Assembly (NCBI GenBank): GCA_032358255.1
Contig: JAULBX010018857.1
Coordinates: 186,001 to 250,000 of the forward strand
DNA: 64,000 nt
Direction of reading: 5' to 3'
From: Heterotrichella gracilis
Lineage: Eukaryota; Sar; Xanthophyceae; Tribonematales; Xanthonemataceae
The notes beneath the pieces were generated by a model. The model was given only the letters and a program-made list of their open reading frames with translations, was not told the DNA's origin and did not search any database. The position numbers and the translations under genes are program-made. Below, one piece after another: positions 48,316 through 59,037 of this stretch (position 1 is the first letter of the stretch; every line of letters starts with the position of its first letter).

Positions 48316-51300
48316 ATGGCGTTTGTCGACCGTTCAACGCTGTGCTTCTTCTTGCTGTCGGTGCGTTCTGCCACCCTTTCATAGCTTGGCGAATACCTGT
48401 GCGAGGCCCAACACAACAACTGTAGACATAGATACCCGTAAGGAGTGTTATGAAAGTTCAGGCAATAAGTCCTGCCTGGTAGCCAGCACCTGGCACGTGT
48501 GTGCGCTAAGATCACTACTTTTGAACTCGATTCAAAACACCGTTTGCAAAGTGCTGCTTGCCACACCATTGCTGGTGCCAACAGTTGGTTCTTTGCATCC
48601 CACTGGTGCAACCAACACCTTTATGGCTGCCCACTTGCTCGCAAAATGATTGGTGACACCAGTGAGTCTTTGATAGCTCGAGTCCCTGTGCAACCCAACA
48701 CATACATGGTACCTCATAGCTCCATATGCACCTCGTGTGCGCGGCAACCTCTCAGCACTACTGTGTCCTACCAACCCTGTCTCCAAATCTATTTCCAACA
48801 CTGCACACAACCCTGGCATTTCCTCCTCAGTAAGTAACCTAACCCCCTGCTTGCGCTCAGATCGCATACACCGTGGGGTGGACCACCATATCATCGCAGC
48901 TGGGCTACTACAAGGTGCTGTATGGGCCGGGAATCCTCCTGCAGCTCAACATCGCCTACTTCCTCCCCTCCATACCCATACTGCTCTGCCAGCAGGCGTT
49001 TGACGAGTATTTCGATAAGGCATGCGGCGTAAGGCGGGCCATGCTGGCTCGATTCTTTGTAGGTGCGCGCAGCCTCAATGTCACTGCAGTACATTATCAT
49101 GCCACCATGCTGAGTTGTGCGTATAGTGACTTTACATGCCATTATAAACTCCATGGAAAGTCAGAGTTGGCTGAAAATGCCCCAATCCTAGAGTTTGCAG
49201 TCATGGACTTCACAGGAATGCGTGAAGTACGATAGTGCGTGTCCGAGTACCACCTTACACCTGGTGCAGGGTTTGGTGGCAGCGCCTTGATCACCGCGCT
49301 CTTCCCGCTGCAAGCCTCCAGCCTGCACCTGCTGGTGGCAAGTACAGTGACCCTGGGCCTGTGCTGCGGGGTGGCATTCGGGTGCTCCTACGAGCTTGTT
49401 TCTCGCTTCCCCGACAACAGCAGCGTGGCGCTCAATCTAGGTAGGGAACCTGTCCTACTTACGTTCTAACATGCGTTTCAGCCTAGGTGGAACTGAGCGC
49501 CAGGCATTGCCACCACTCGCGTGTCTGCAAAGCCCGCCACGGTGCTTATATACCACAGGCAATACATGGATCGGCGCCAGGCAATGCAACCACTCAAGGG
49601 GCCTGTATTGCATGATAAACCTCCTTGCATGTGCATATATGGACCAACTGGCTTACCAGCCCTTCCCTCCCCTGCAGGTTTTGTATGCAGCGGTCCCCTA
49701 GTCCTGCTATTGGAAGCTGCCCTGCGCATCGGTCCTCGGCCCCAAGCCAGGCAACAGGTGGTCTTGTTCGAGGGGGTGGCGGTCCTTACCCTCATAGGGT
49801 TGGTGGCCGCCATGGGGGTGCTTCGCAAGGTGGCCCCAGAGGAGGTGGAGGTGTTGGACTTGGCAGGGGAGGGGCCAAGGGAGGCGGTGGATGGGTGGGC
49901 GGGGGAACGGGGAGGGAGCTTCACGCAGCAAGGCGCAAGGTGAGGGGCGGGCGAAGGGTGAGGGCCAAGGGTGGCAGTGGTCAGGAGCCTGTTGTGCTGT
50001 GCTGGCGGGTGCATATTGGGGCTAAGGAGTAGTTGTTGAAAGTGAAACTTGGGTGCTGGAGGGTAACACAAGGTGATCAGTGGGAGGTGGATACGCCATT
50101 TATATAATCTGGGAGATTATTTAGACTTGAGTTACATCCTATGCAGTTTCTGTGATTTTTCATGGTGCATATTTTTGTGAGATGAATGCAATGCAATGCC
50201 TTTCCGACCCATTTAGGCCTGGTGCTGGTGCCCGCAGGTACATGCCCCGCATTGCAGCAGATGGGGCATCTCCCACATACAGGTGGGGCCTGCCCACCTA
50301 CTTTGACCCAAGCACGCCCCATGCGGCGGGGTCGCCCAACGCACTGGACGCCTCAAAGCGCCAAGAGGAGAACGATGAACAGGAGACACTGGCGTTGCTG
50401 CAGGTATGGGACAGGGGGATGGCACTTGCTGTTGTCTTTGCGAACCCTCTTCTGTATACGTTTATTTACACAACAAACAGTTACTGCGGATTTATTGAAT
50501 TCGTGTACGTTTTTGTATCTGTTGGGTATAAAGTTAGGTGTGTCAACACTGAATCTGCGATGAAACAAATACTTCCTTCACTATTTCTGTTTTGATACAT
50601 TTGTACTTAACTGGCACTGCACCTGATGACAGCGCAAACAGCATCGTATTTCCTGTAATTTGTTACATTCTTAAAAATACCGTGATGTTTCTATTACTGG
50701 GGTTGCTGCAGCCGGATGACAGCGCCAGCAGCAGTGCGGGCTCATCCGATGCCAGCATCTTGGGAACCAAGGCTGTGATCCGGAAAGTGAGACCCTTTGG
50801 AGTTGCGCTCTTCCTCAGCGTGGTGACCTCGGTGCTCCTGTTCCCCTTCTTCACATACATACCCACATGCGGGACCTTTGGGGAGATGCTGCCACAGGTG
50901 AAATCACATGCATGGCAACACCCTGTGTACCACCACGCGCACTACAGTTACCACGGGGGTCGTGCATCCAGTTGGTCTGGGCCCCACATCATAACAGGCT
51001 CCCACACTGATGTACAACCCCTTGCCCTCCAGGTTATCTTTGCGGTGCCTGAACCTAAGCCTTAAACCCATAAGTTGTCTTTAAGCCTAACGCCTCAACC
51101 CTAAATTACTCCGCAATTGCCCCCGCAGGTCATGTTTGCGGTGCGCGTTCTGAGCGACATACTCGGGCGCGTGGCCCCGGCGCGCCTGCGCACCCGCTCG
51201 CCGCGCGTGCTGCTCGCCCTGGCCGCCCTCAAAACCGCCACCACCCCGCTTTTCTTCCTCTACCTGCTCCCCCTGTGGCCCAGCCACCGGCGCAGCGACG

Positions 51301-51593
51301 CCTGGATGATGGCCTACGTGGCCTGCCAGTGGGTCCTGTCTGGGTACATCAACACGTGCGCCTACATCGCGGCGCCGGCGTCGGTGCCGCGGGGCGCGGG
51401 GCAGCGCGTGGGCGGGGCCATGGCGCTGCTGTTCCAGCTGGCGTGCCTGGCTGCGCTGCTGCTGGCGGTGCTGGTGGAGCATCTGCTTGTGCAGTTGCAG
51501 CCTGCGGCGGGGGCCAGCAGAGGGGTGGGCGAGTACCATGAGATGGTGCATGCCATGCTGACGCACGGGGCGGTAGTGCACCAGGGGCGATGA
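48316..51593 (+). CDS. ENT-like (equilibrative nucleoside transporter) membrane protein, 505 aa
   Basis: Seven exons: 48316-48360, 48861-49062, 49270-49440, 49678-49939, 50217-50403, 50712-50897 and 51129-51593; phases fit, 506 codons. I count about ten or eleven hydrophobic spans. They form an N-terminal set up to about residue 200, a long polar loop (Ser-rich, QEENDEQE, DDSASSSAGSSD), and a C-terminal set. The short first exon (MAFVDRSTLCFFLLS) flows into the first span. The split 6+5 layout, the large central loop and the last block (SGYINTCAYIAAP...GGAMALLFQLACLAALLLA) resemble the SLC29/ENT family, which moves nucleosides or nucleobases across membranes. The resemblance is moderate, so another multi-pass carrier is possible. 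A decayed copy of the last exon's start lies just upstream of it. Confidence 0.6.
51025..51062 (+). repeat. Decayed copy of the last ENT-like exon start
   Basis: 'ctccaggttatctttgcggtg' (51028-51048) repeats the true acceptor and exon start 'ccgcaggtcatgtttgcggtg' (51123-51143) about 95 bases upstream. Telomere-like degenerate words (cctaagccttaaaccc, caaccctaaat) fill the gap. Confidence 0.7.
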
Positions 51594-52860
51594 CGCAGCT
51601 GTAGGGATTTATGCTTAGGTTTTTGTCTGCTGACACTTCAAGTGAGTCTATTAGATGCAAGTACCATTTTTGTACTGAGCCTGTGAGTTTCCCAATATCA
51701 TAGCTTTTATTAAGCAAGTACGACTAAATTAGATGATTGCATTGCAATTTGCAATTCCCAATAGCAAGTTGAAATTGGTGTATCATAGTGACAGAATAGA
51801 AAGACAGAAAGGGAACGCGCAACGGGTGCGTACAATACAGTAGCAATTCATCTTATTTGGCAATGCCAGGATATGTCCTAGGAGGACAAGCCTTGGCGGC
51901 TCTCTATTAGTAAAGCACACAGTGCTTGATGCGCAATTTATGCAGGGAGCGCCCGGCCCGGCACTGAGACCAGACTTCAGTGCAGGTTAACATCAGGCCT
52001 GGGCCGCATTCCATCACAACTGCACACCGCGTCATGCCATGCGGCGCATTCACATTCCATTTAATGTAGCCCATGTGCATGTTCACTGCCACGGCGAGCC
52101 TGAAAGTGATACCCAGGATTACGGGATCCATAGCTCCAAACCGAAATGAATATCATAGAAAATAACATCTTGGCAATCTCACTTGAAATGCAGCTTGATA
52201 CAAAACTGGTGTGCGCACTGGAATCCACTGCAGACTCTTGGCAAGAGTGCATGGTATAAAAAAGCCAATGACCAATACTGCCAAAACATCGTATGCATCG
52301 CACCACAATGAGTGATGCACCATTCCTGCATGATCCAATATGCAAATTTTAGGGTCAGGGACCCCATGTATGACCCATAACACAATGCCATCAGCGACAA
52401 GTTCGGCTACAGTCTCACAACAAAATCCATTTCGAACAAATTCATAAAACAATTCTGCAAACTTGCACATGATGCAGCCAGCCTGGCTGCCCATTGGCAC
52501 ACACAGCTCGCTGTTGCACGTGGATCAGCCAAGCACCCTGGGATTTTGCACCCTAGGGGTGCACATGGGCCTGTAATAAAGCCGCTGACGCTCTGGGTGG
52601 ATTCCACAAAAACACTGCAAGCCCCACCAACCCTTGAGGAGCATTGGCACCCAGATTCATCATCCGCCTGCTCAGCATGCCTCAAAACCTTTAAGCCGCC
52701 ACCCCACAGACGTCCTCACAGCGCCAAGGGCGGCGATTGCATGACATAGCCTGAGGGCTAGCCAGGACACAGCGCGGGGGTGCGCTGGGATATCCAAAAG
52801 CCCTGCTGCGCTGGTAAAAACCAACTTGAAGCCCCAACTGCCAACCACTTCAGCTGGCAC
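51594..52860. other. Spacer between tail-to-tail genes
   Basis: No gene is supported here. Minus-strand frames near 52060-52685 are Cys/His-rich and without domains. No repeats stand out. Confidence 0.45.
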
Positions 52861-55800
52861 TCACACCTTGGAGTAGCCGTCAGCCCCATGCGGACCGCTG
52901 TAGGGCGGCGCCTGTGGGGCATACCCCGAGGGCTGGCCATAGGGCTGGCCCGGGTAGGGCGCAGGGGGAGCGCTGGGGTACCCAAACCCTGGCTGCTGCC
53001 CCGGGTAGGGCTGCTGGTGGGGGTGGGTGTAGTGCTGCGGGGGCATGGGGTACTGGCCCTGCTGGCCTGAGGGTGCCCCGTACTGGATCTCCCCACCTGG
53101 CTGCTGCACAACTGCGCCCACGGGCACCTGCGCGGTGCACAACCACTCCTTCAATGCCATGGTACCTCAAGGGCAACAGTGTACCAGCAATGCAACATCG
53201 CCCCCCACCCCCACCCCACCCTCCTCACCTGTGCAAATACCTGGTGCGCCTCAGACCCCCACATTCCACCCCCTCGCGGAGTGCAAGCACTGGGCAAGTA
53301 AACCCTAACCCCAAATCCTGCAATGTGAAGCTGTGCAATCATGGCACAGCGCACCCAGCATGCACATGCATATGCAATCACCCCACCTGTGCAAACACCT
53401 GGTGCACCTCCACGCGCGTGACTGCCTGCGTGTCCTTGTCCATTGCGTAGCACATGTACACCGCGTCAATCACGTTGAGCAGCACTCCGCTGAAGAACAT
53501 GAGCACAACCAGCGACAGCACAAAGGACAGGCCGCCCACGATGCCCGCCTCCTGCAAGAGGGGACAGCGAGAAAATTTGGAATGGAGGAGAGGATGGCGA
53601 ATATGGGCACAACCAGCAACAGGCCAATAGAGAGGACAACCACGACGCCCGCCTCCTGCAAGGGGAGGAGGGTAATTTTATGAAGATGGCGGAGCGAACC
53701 ATGGAGAGAGCAGGGGATGGAGAGGACAGGAGGAGAGGCGAGAGTTGCTTGCCGCTGGTGATTTTAGGGGATTCACAAGCATGCCGCACGCGCACTAGTG
53801 TCACAGCCTTGAAATGCTGCCATATCAAATCCCAGATGCCCGAGAAAGACGCCAATACTGCATGCGTTGCCCCGAAAAAATGCACCTGGTCAAGGACAGA
53901 CTACAAACTAATCTGAGCTCAAATCACAAAGATGCATATTCTAAGCTGATTTGTTTCTACATCATTTTCCCGTCATGAGTTTTCTCCATATCGCTCCTTT
54001 CAGGCAATTTGTCAAATAACCACCAACCCACTCACCATGTGCGCATTGTTGTGGCGCGAGAAGCCCAGGTAGCTGAGCCCGTAGATGGCCATGGCACCCA
54101 CCACGCTCAGCGCAAAGGAGCCCAGGTTGAGCACCATGGGCGGGAACCACCACACCCCATAGGTCTTGAGGAAGTTGCGCGCCAGGAGCGAGGTGGCGCT
54201 GCGCCCCGCGGCGAAAAAGGCCTCCCCAGTGATGGCCATGCGCACCGTGGCAAACTTTGTGATGAACTCGATGAGCGCATACACGCAGGTGAGGAGCAGC
54301 GAGCCGCATGCAATGAGCAGGTTGTCGCCGCCGCTCTCTGCGCGCTTCTCCTTAGCCCTGTTGGAACAGGAAAATATTACAACTTTATCAACAATTAGAG
54401 GAAGAGGGGATTTCTCATGCAGGATCAAAACTTTTGCATAGCATTTGCATTGTCATGCAGCCATTGCGTGACGGTTGCATAAGGAGTGAGCCCCCTGAAC
54501 CAAAGTGCCACTACGGGCATGGGAGAATGCTTCCTCCCATCTACAGTAATGCTTTGCTTCCTCATATTTTGCCCGTGCACGATGATGCTATGCCAGGAAT
54601 AGATGGCAAAAATTGCGCATTCCTTCCTTACTTTTCCATTGCCTGGCGCGCCATCTGGACCAGCGTGAGCACCAGGCTGCCCAGCGACAGCGACCCAAAG
54701 TTAGGCCCCATGGCGTGCCTCACTGATCGCATGGTTGCCCCCTTGGTGGTGGTCACGCCCTGGGGCTTGAAGTACCACTGCGCAATGACGCCCGCAATGA
54801 CGTACACGCGGATCTGCGAGACACACAAATATATATAAGTATCCAAGCATATTTGTGATACAACAAGCAGGAAAAGCAGCAGATATTGACGATCAGACGT
54901 CTGCAGTGCGCACAGTCCACGGCAAGGTAAAGGGCCTAGTTACCCTAAACCCTTAACCAAACCCCCACAGTGCGCATGGTAGTCCACAGCATGGTGAAGA
55001 GCTTGGTAAACGTAAACCCTAAACCTTCAACCCTAAAGGCATACCTCAGCGGTGAGCATGATGGTCCACAGCATGGTAAAAGGCCCGAGGCTCATGTATG
55101 CCATGGCCCAGTCATCGGGCTGCCACACGCAGCAAGCCACAGGCTGCCCCTCGTCATCCACGCACTGGCTCCTGCCCTCGCGCGCACCTGCGGGGAAGGG
55201 GCGAGAAGGGTTAATGACATGATTACAATCACTGTTATAAGAAAGGATCTCATGAAATCATGTGCACAGCACCGGCTTAGGGGTTGTAAAAGGAGAGAAT
55301 GAATATAAACAAAACCATGACCGATCACATTTAGGGTTAAAATTAGGGTAAGGGTTTGCCCATAGAGGGCGCGGCGTACCGTTAGGCTGCACTGATCCGT
55401 TCATGTACGCCGCGCCCATCATGACCACCAGCGGCAGCAGCGCCAGCGCCAGCACCAGGTTGAGCAGCAGCACAAACAGGAACAGGCCGGGGTTGTCGTT
55501 CAGGCCGTCGGCAGACACCTTGAGGAGCCGCGCGCACAGCTCAATCTGGCTGCGCCTGCAGGGTTAGGGTTTGTGATTTAGGGTTTAGGAGCGGGGCGCA
55601 CAGCTCAATCTGGCTGCGCCTGCAGGGTTAAGGTTTGTGATTTAGGGTTTAGGAGTCGGGCGCACAGCTCGATCTGGCTGCGCCTGCAGGGCAGTCAGGC
55701 GCTATTATTAAGGGTTTAAGGTTTGGGATCTAGGGTTTGGGGCCCACAGCTCGATCTGACTGCGCCTAGGTTTAGGGTTTAGGGTTTTCGTGAGGGCCAA

Positions 55801-56928
55801 GCAGCCACGTGCATGGCGTCGGCGCAGCGAGACAGACATTGGCGGTAAACTGAATCTCTAATGTTAAAATGCACTATGAACTCGGGTTAATGATATGCCA
55901 GTATTGCATTCCCGCCGCCGATGGCTTGATTGGTTGTAACCGGCTGCAATGCATGATTACCAGTTGGAAGTGCTCAGTGCCGGGGCTTACCACAGGTAGA
56001 ACGTGAATGCTGCCAGCGCGCCCACAAACAGCAGCATCAGCGCGGGGGTGGGCTGGCCCGCAAAGAGCGCCCCCAGGCCCGCCACCAGCGGCAGCGCCAC
56101 CTGCACCCCGATGGTGGTGTACACCATGGCGTGCGGCTGGTGCTTCAACAGCAACAAAAAGGCAAAGCCCATGGCGAAGCTGATCGCCACCACGCCAAAC
56201 AGCCACCACATTGACTCCCGTAGGAACTGGCCCACGTTGAAGCCTGAGGCCTCCTCGAGCTCGGCCAGGAGGTCGCGGCCAGCATGGTGGGTGTAAGGGC
56301 AATGAGCTGGGGTTTTTAGGTAGTCCTCGCTGACTAGCTTAGTGAAGTTGGGGTTCCTGGTGCAGGAACAGCTTGGGTTCAGTTTTGGGATAATAGGGTT
56401 TAGCTTTGTGGGGTTCAGCAGTGCACTGTGGGGTTCAACCCCTTGGCAGGAACGCATTCATGCAAAGGTGTATGCAATGCCAGGAAAGGGTTGAGGGTGC
56501 ATAGGTGGTGCAAGGCTTTGACTGCTAGCTGGGCTGTGGCTTCGAGTGCATGCATAAAGTGGGGTGTGGGGTGTGGGGGTGTGGGTGATGGCACATCGCC
56601 CAAGTGACAAAAGCATATTCTATCCCTTCTTGCTACCTTTGTCTGTCGACGAAGAGTTCTTAGATGGCTAAAAATGAGTGTATCAACGTCAACTACTGCG
56701 CCAGGACTACTTCCGGGACAGAGGTTTTCCAACAAGCAGAACATCCGATGGCAGACAACCAGCGTGCGAGCCTCACCTGTGAACGATGCCGTACACGCCC
56801 CCTGCTATCGTCAGCCCCAGGCACACAACAAACAGCAGCCCCCAGAAGCGATCCCGAGGCGGCCGGTTGCTGTATTCGAAGTGCCCACTAGGTATCAGGG
56901 ATGCCTCTTCTTCATGGTTGCGCGTCAT
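52861..56928 (-). CDS. Choline-transporter-like protein (CTL/SLC44/PNS1 family), 590 aa
   Basis: Eight exons: 56928-56777, 56356-55991, 55555-55380, 55187-55045, 54813-54632, 54357-54036, 53551-53387 and 53127-52861; phases fit, 591 codons. A short N-terminus (NRPPRDRFWG) precedes the first span. After a loop (RNPNFTKLVSEDYL) come about nine more spans. Family marks include VIAQWYF, RHAMGPNFGSLSLGSLVLTL, VRMAITGEAFFAAGRSA and, after the last span, DAVYMCYAMDKDT. The C-terminus is a cytosolic tail rich in Pro, Gly, Gln and Tyr with YPGQ repeats. CTL proteins are plasma-membrane or Golgi proteins linked to choline or lipid traffic. The substrate here is unknown. Introns on both sides of exons 3, 4 and 7 hold decayed copies of exon edges beside CCCTAAA motifs. 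Confidence 0.9.
53220..53265 (-). repeat. Decayed copy of CTL exon 7 end
   Basis: 'cacctgtgcaaatacctggtgcgcct' in pieces (53227-53252) repeats 'cacctgtgcaaacacctggtgcacct' at the true exon 7 end (53384-53409). The copy carries the splice donor as well. It lies in the intron before the last exon. Confidence 0.75.
53590..53690 (-). repeat. Decayed copy of CTL exon 7 start
   Basis: 'acgatgcccgcctcctgcaag' at the true start (53539-53559) recurs as 'acgacgcccgcctcctgcaag' (53643-53663). The following 'aaaatttggaatggaggaga' and 'taattttatgaagatggcgga' also correspond. The acceptor AG is kept in the copy. Confidence 0.78.
54905..55015 (-). repeat. Two decayed copies of CTL exon 4 end
   Basis: The true exon end 'gtgagcatgatggtccacagcatggtaaa' in pieces (55052-55080) recurs as 'gtgcgcatggtagtccacagcatggtgaa' (54971-54999) and 'gtgcgcacagtccacggcaaggtaaa' (54907-54932). 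Each copy is followed on the plus strand by CCCTAAAcc. Period is about 65-80 bases. Confidence 0.82.
55528..55790 (-). repeat. Four-unit array of CTL exon 3 start and telomere motif
   Basis: 'cgcacagctcaatctggctgcg' (true exon edge, about 55532) recurs at about 55597, 55661 and 55743, the last more diverged. Each unit ends at 'cctgcag' or 'ccta' followed by TTAGGGTTT-type sequence, for example 'gggtttgtgatttagggttta'. Unit length is about 64, 64 and 82 bases. On the minus strand all but the last unit keep the acceptor AG. Confidence 0.9.
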
Positions 56929-57543
56929 GGTGAAAGACCGCCACTTACGTATTTACTAAACAGGCTCGCGTGGACTTTTAGAAGCTATTGTGTCTGCCGT
57001 TTGGAAGCCTAGCACCGCTTTGTAAAGGGTCCGGGCAAAGCTGCAAGGCTGTGAAGATGCCTAGAACATGGCAACATGTGCGATGCCCAACAACACGTGT
57101 GCGCACCGAAAGAATACCTGTTAGCTTACGGGTACACACCAGACGCAGCGTTGTAAAGCCCTGCACGTTTGCTGGTAGACAGTGAAGGCTGGTCGGTTAT
57201 GGGAGAGCAGTAGCGGCCCCCTTGCCATGCCACCATGCTGAGGATCACGTAACAATAGCAAGGGATTGCAGGGACATTCTTGTCCCGTAGGGATTATGGT
57301 TCTTGACCTATCCCACATTCAAAATTCTGGGTGTTGGAAACACTTCTTTGACCGTTGCGAACAGCCTTCTTTTTGCACCTGCTTCGTCAGTTTGAGCAAG
57401 CAAACGCAGGCATACCGCACTGCTTGTACGTGTGCAACGCCGGAGGCAAGGTAGCAGCAAGGGTGGTTGCGCTGTGGTTGAAAAGAAAGCGTCACGTTCA
57501 CAACCCACTGCTTTGAAGCGTAGCCCACAACAACCCAGTAACG
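56929..57543. promoter_or_regulatory. Head-to-head spacer, CTL gene and coiled-coil gene
   Basis: The genes start 616 bases apart and diverge, so this stretch must hold both promoters. No clear core-promoter element, repeat or coding signal is visible. Confidence 0.4.
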
Positions 57544-59037
57544 ATGGCGAGCCCGACCCCAGTTGGGTTTCTGCCAACTATGGAGCGCATACTGCAAGAA
57601 AGCATGCAGGCTCAGCTGCAGGTGAGCATCGGCCCAAATTCCCTCAAGTGCGATGTTGAAGGCATGATGTCTTCTGCCATAGGCAACCAACCCTGCCCCG
57701 CTTCTTGCAGGGGCTACCAACAGAAGAAGCAGAGAAGTTGCAGAAGGTGATGGAGACCGCCCAGGCAAGTGTTGTCGCGCGTAGCTGTGTGCCGTTGTCT
57801 GTGGTAGGGTGGGTCCAGTGTTCGCTCATCCAAAGTGTTGCTGCCACACGCAGGCAAGCTTGGTGCAGAAGCTGCGTTCAGCCAACAGCTCTGTCTGTGA
57901 GAAGCAACGGTGAGGCAGCAAATCATACCACCCCACACCTGTATGCACGCGAAGTATTGTGCTCTGCAACTTTAAACCACTCCCCCACTGCAGGTCACAA
58001 AACCCTGCGATGCTCTCACCCATTGCCAAGCCACTGCCACCTCCACCTGTGGACGATGAAGTGAACGAGCTTGAGGCAAAGGTGCGGAAGGTTGACTTGC
58101 TGAGCAGCCTGGAGTCACTTTGTAAGCCCTCATGCTGATATATAGTCTGACGGTACTTGCAGCTGCGGGAGGCCTGCGAGAGGGTGAACCAATACAGGCT
58201 CACTGTGCCTGGGGAGATAGCTGAGCAGCTGCAAGCACAGCTGCGGGACTGCCGCCCACTCTCTGATGCCACAGAGCCAGCAGCTGCACAACGTGGTAAG
58301 TCTCCAAACGCGCTTGTGAATAGTCATTCAACTTGCAACTTCCATATGAAGCTTTCAACTGCAACAACACCCTGCTGCAGAGAGCTCAGGAGAGCTAGAT
58401 GGCAACAAGGAGAACGTGTCAGCTCCTGGGCCTAGCGTGGTTGAAGCAGCGGCAGATGGGCGGCGCCTTGAAAGCAAAGTGGCGCTGTCGCCAGCTGCAG
58501 ATGAGCTGGAGCGCAAGCTTGCTGGTGTCGCTGCAAAAATGCCCACAGTCAGGTACCGGTGATGCACCGCTACTATTTAACTTGTGGATGTTGTCAAGTG
58601 TAGCCAGTGTGTTTAGGGCTTTTGATGCTTATTGGTGGTGCACCCAGTTGCCAGGTTTTGGGACTCATTCCCACCACGCTGGTACTCACCCTAAGTTCAA
58701 AACCCTAAACCAGGCCCAGCACCACCACGCACCTCCTAGCTTATGGGGTGCTGCCAGGGTTGAACAAGGGCTCTTATGCTGACTGGATGACCCTTGCAGG
58801 GCCAAACTTGAGGAGGCCTTGGAGCGGATGGAGAGGGTGATCACCGCCATAGAGCACGACAGCCAGCATCAAAACGGGCCAGGGACAATTGAGCGTGCTC
58901 TCCTCGACCATGACGGACCCAGAGGCGCAAAGGTGTCTCCTGCATTCCAAGATGCGGTCCATTCTGGCAAGATCACCACGCGCAGGAGGATTGCTGCTGA
59001 CTACGCAGCGCGACCCATACCATACACAGCGCTCTAA
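57544..59037 (+). CDS. Small coiled-coil protein of unknown function, about 272 aa
   Basis: Proposed exons: 57544-57621, 57711-57764, 57854-57909, 57994-58081, 58163-58295, 58381-58552 and 58800-59037. The sum is 273 codons and phases fit. The intron after exon 2 begins GCAAGT, a GC-AG type. The protein is charged and helical: LPTEEAEKLQKVMETAQ, a Pro-rich link (KPLPPPPVDDEV), a coiled coil (ELEAK...LREACERVNQYR, VPGEIAEQLQAQL), an acidic Ser-rich stretch, and a second helix (AKLEEALERMERVITAI). The end of exon 4 is uncertain, because a longer exon reading VDLLSSLESL is possible but does not join in frame. Length and pattern faintly recall the kinetochore MIS12-complex subunit NSL1, but I do not claim it. 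No membrane span or targeting peptide. Confidence 0.55.

Noticed and set aside
55528-55790. CRISPR-like regularly spaced repeats
   Set aside because: Units are copies of an exon edge in a eukaryotic gene, with unequal spacing and related spacers; no Cas genes are present.
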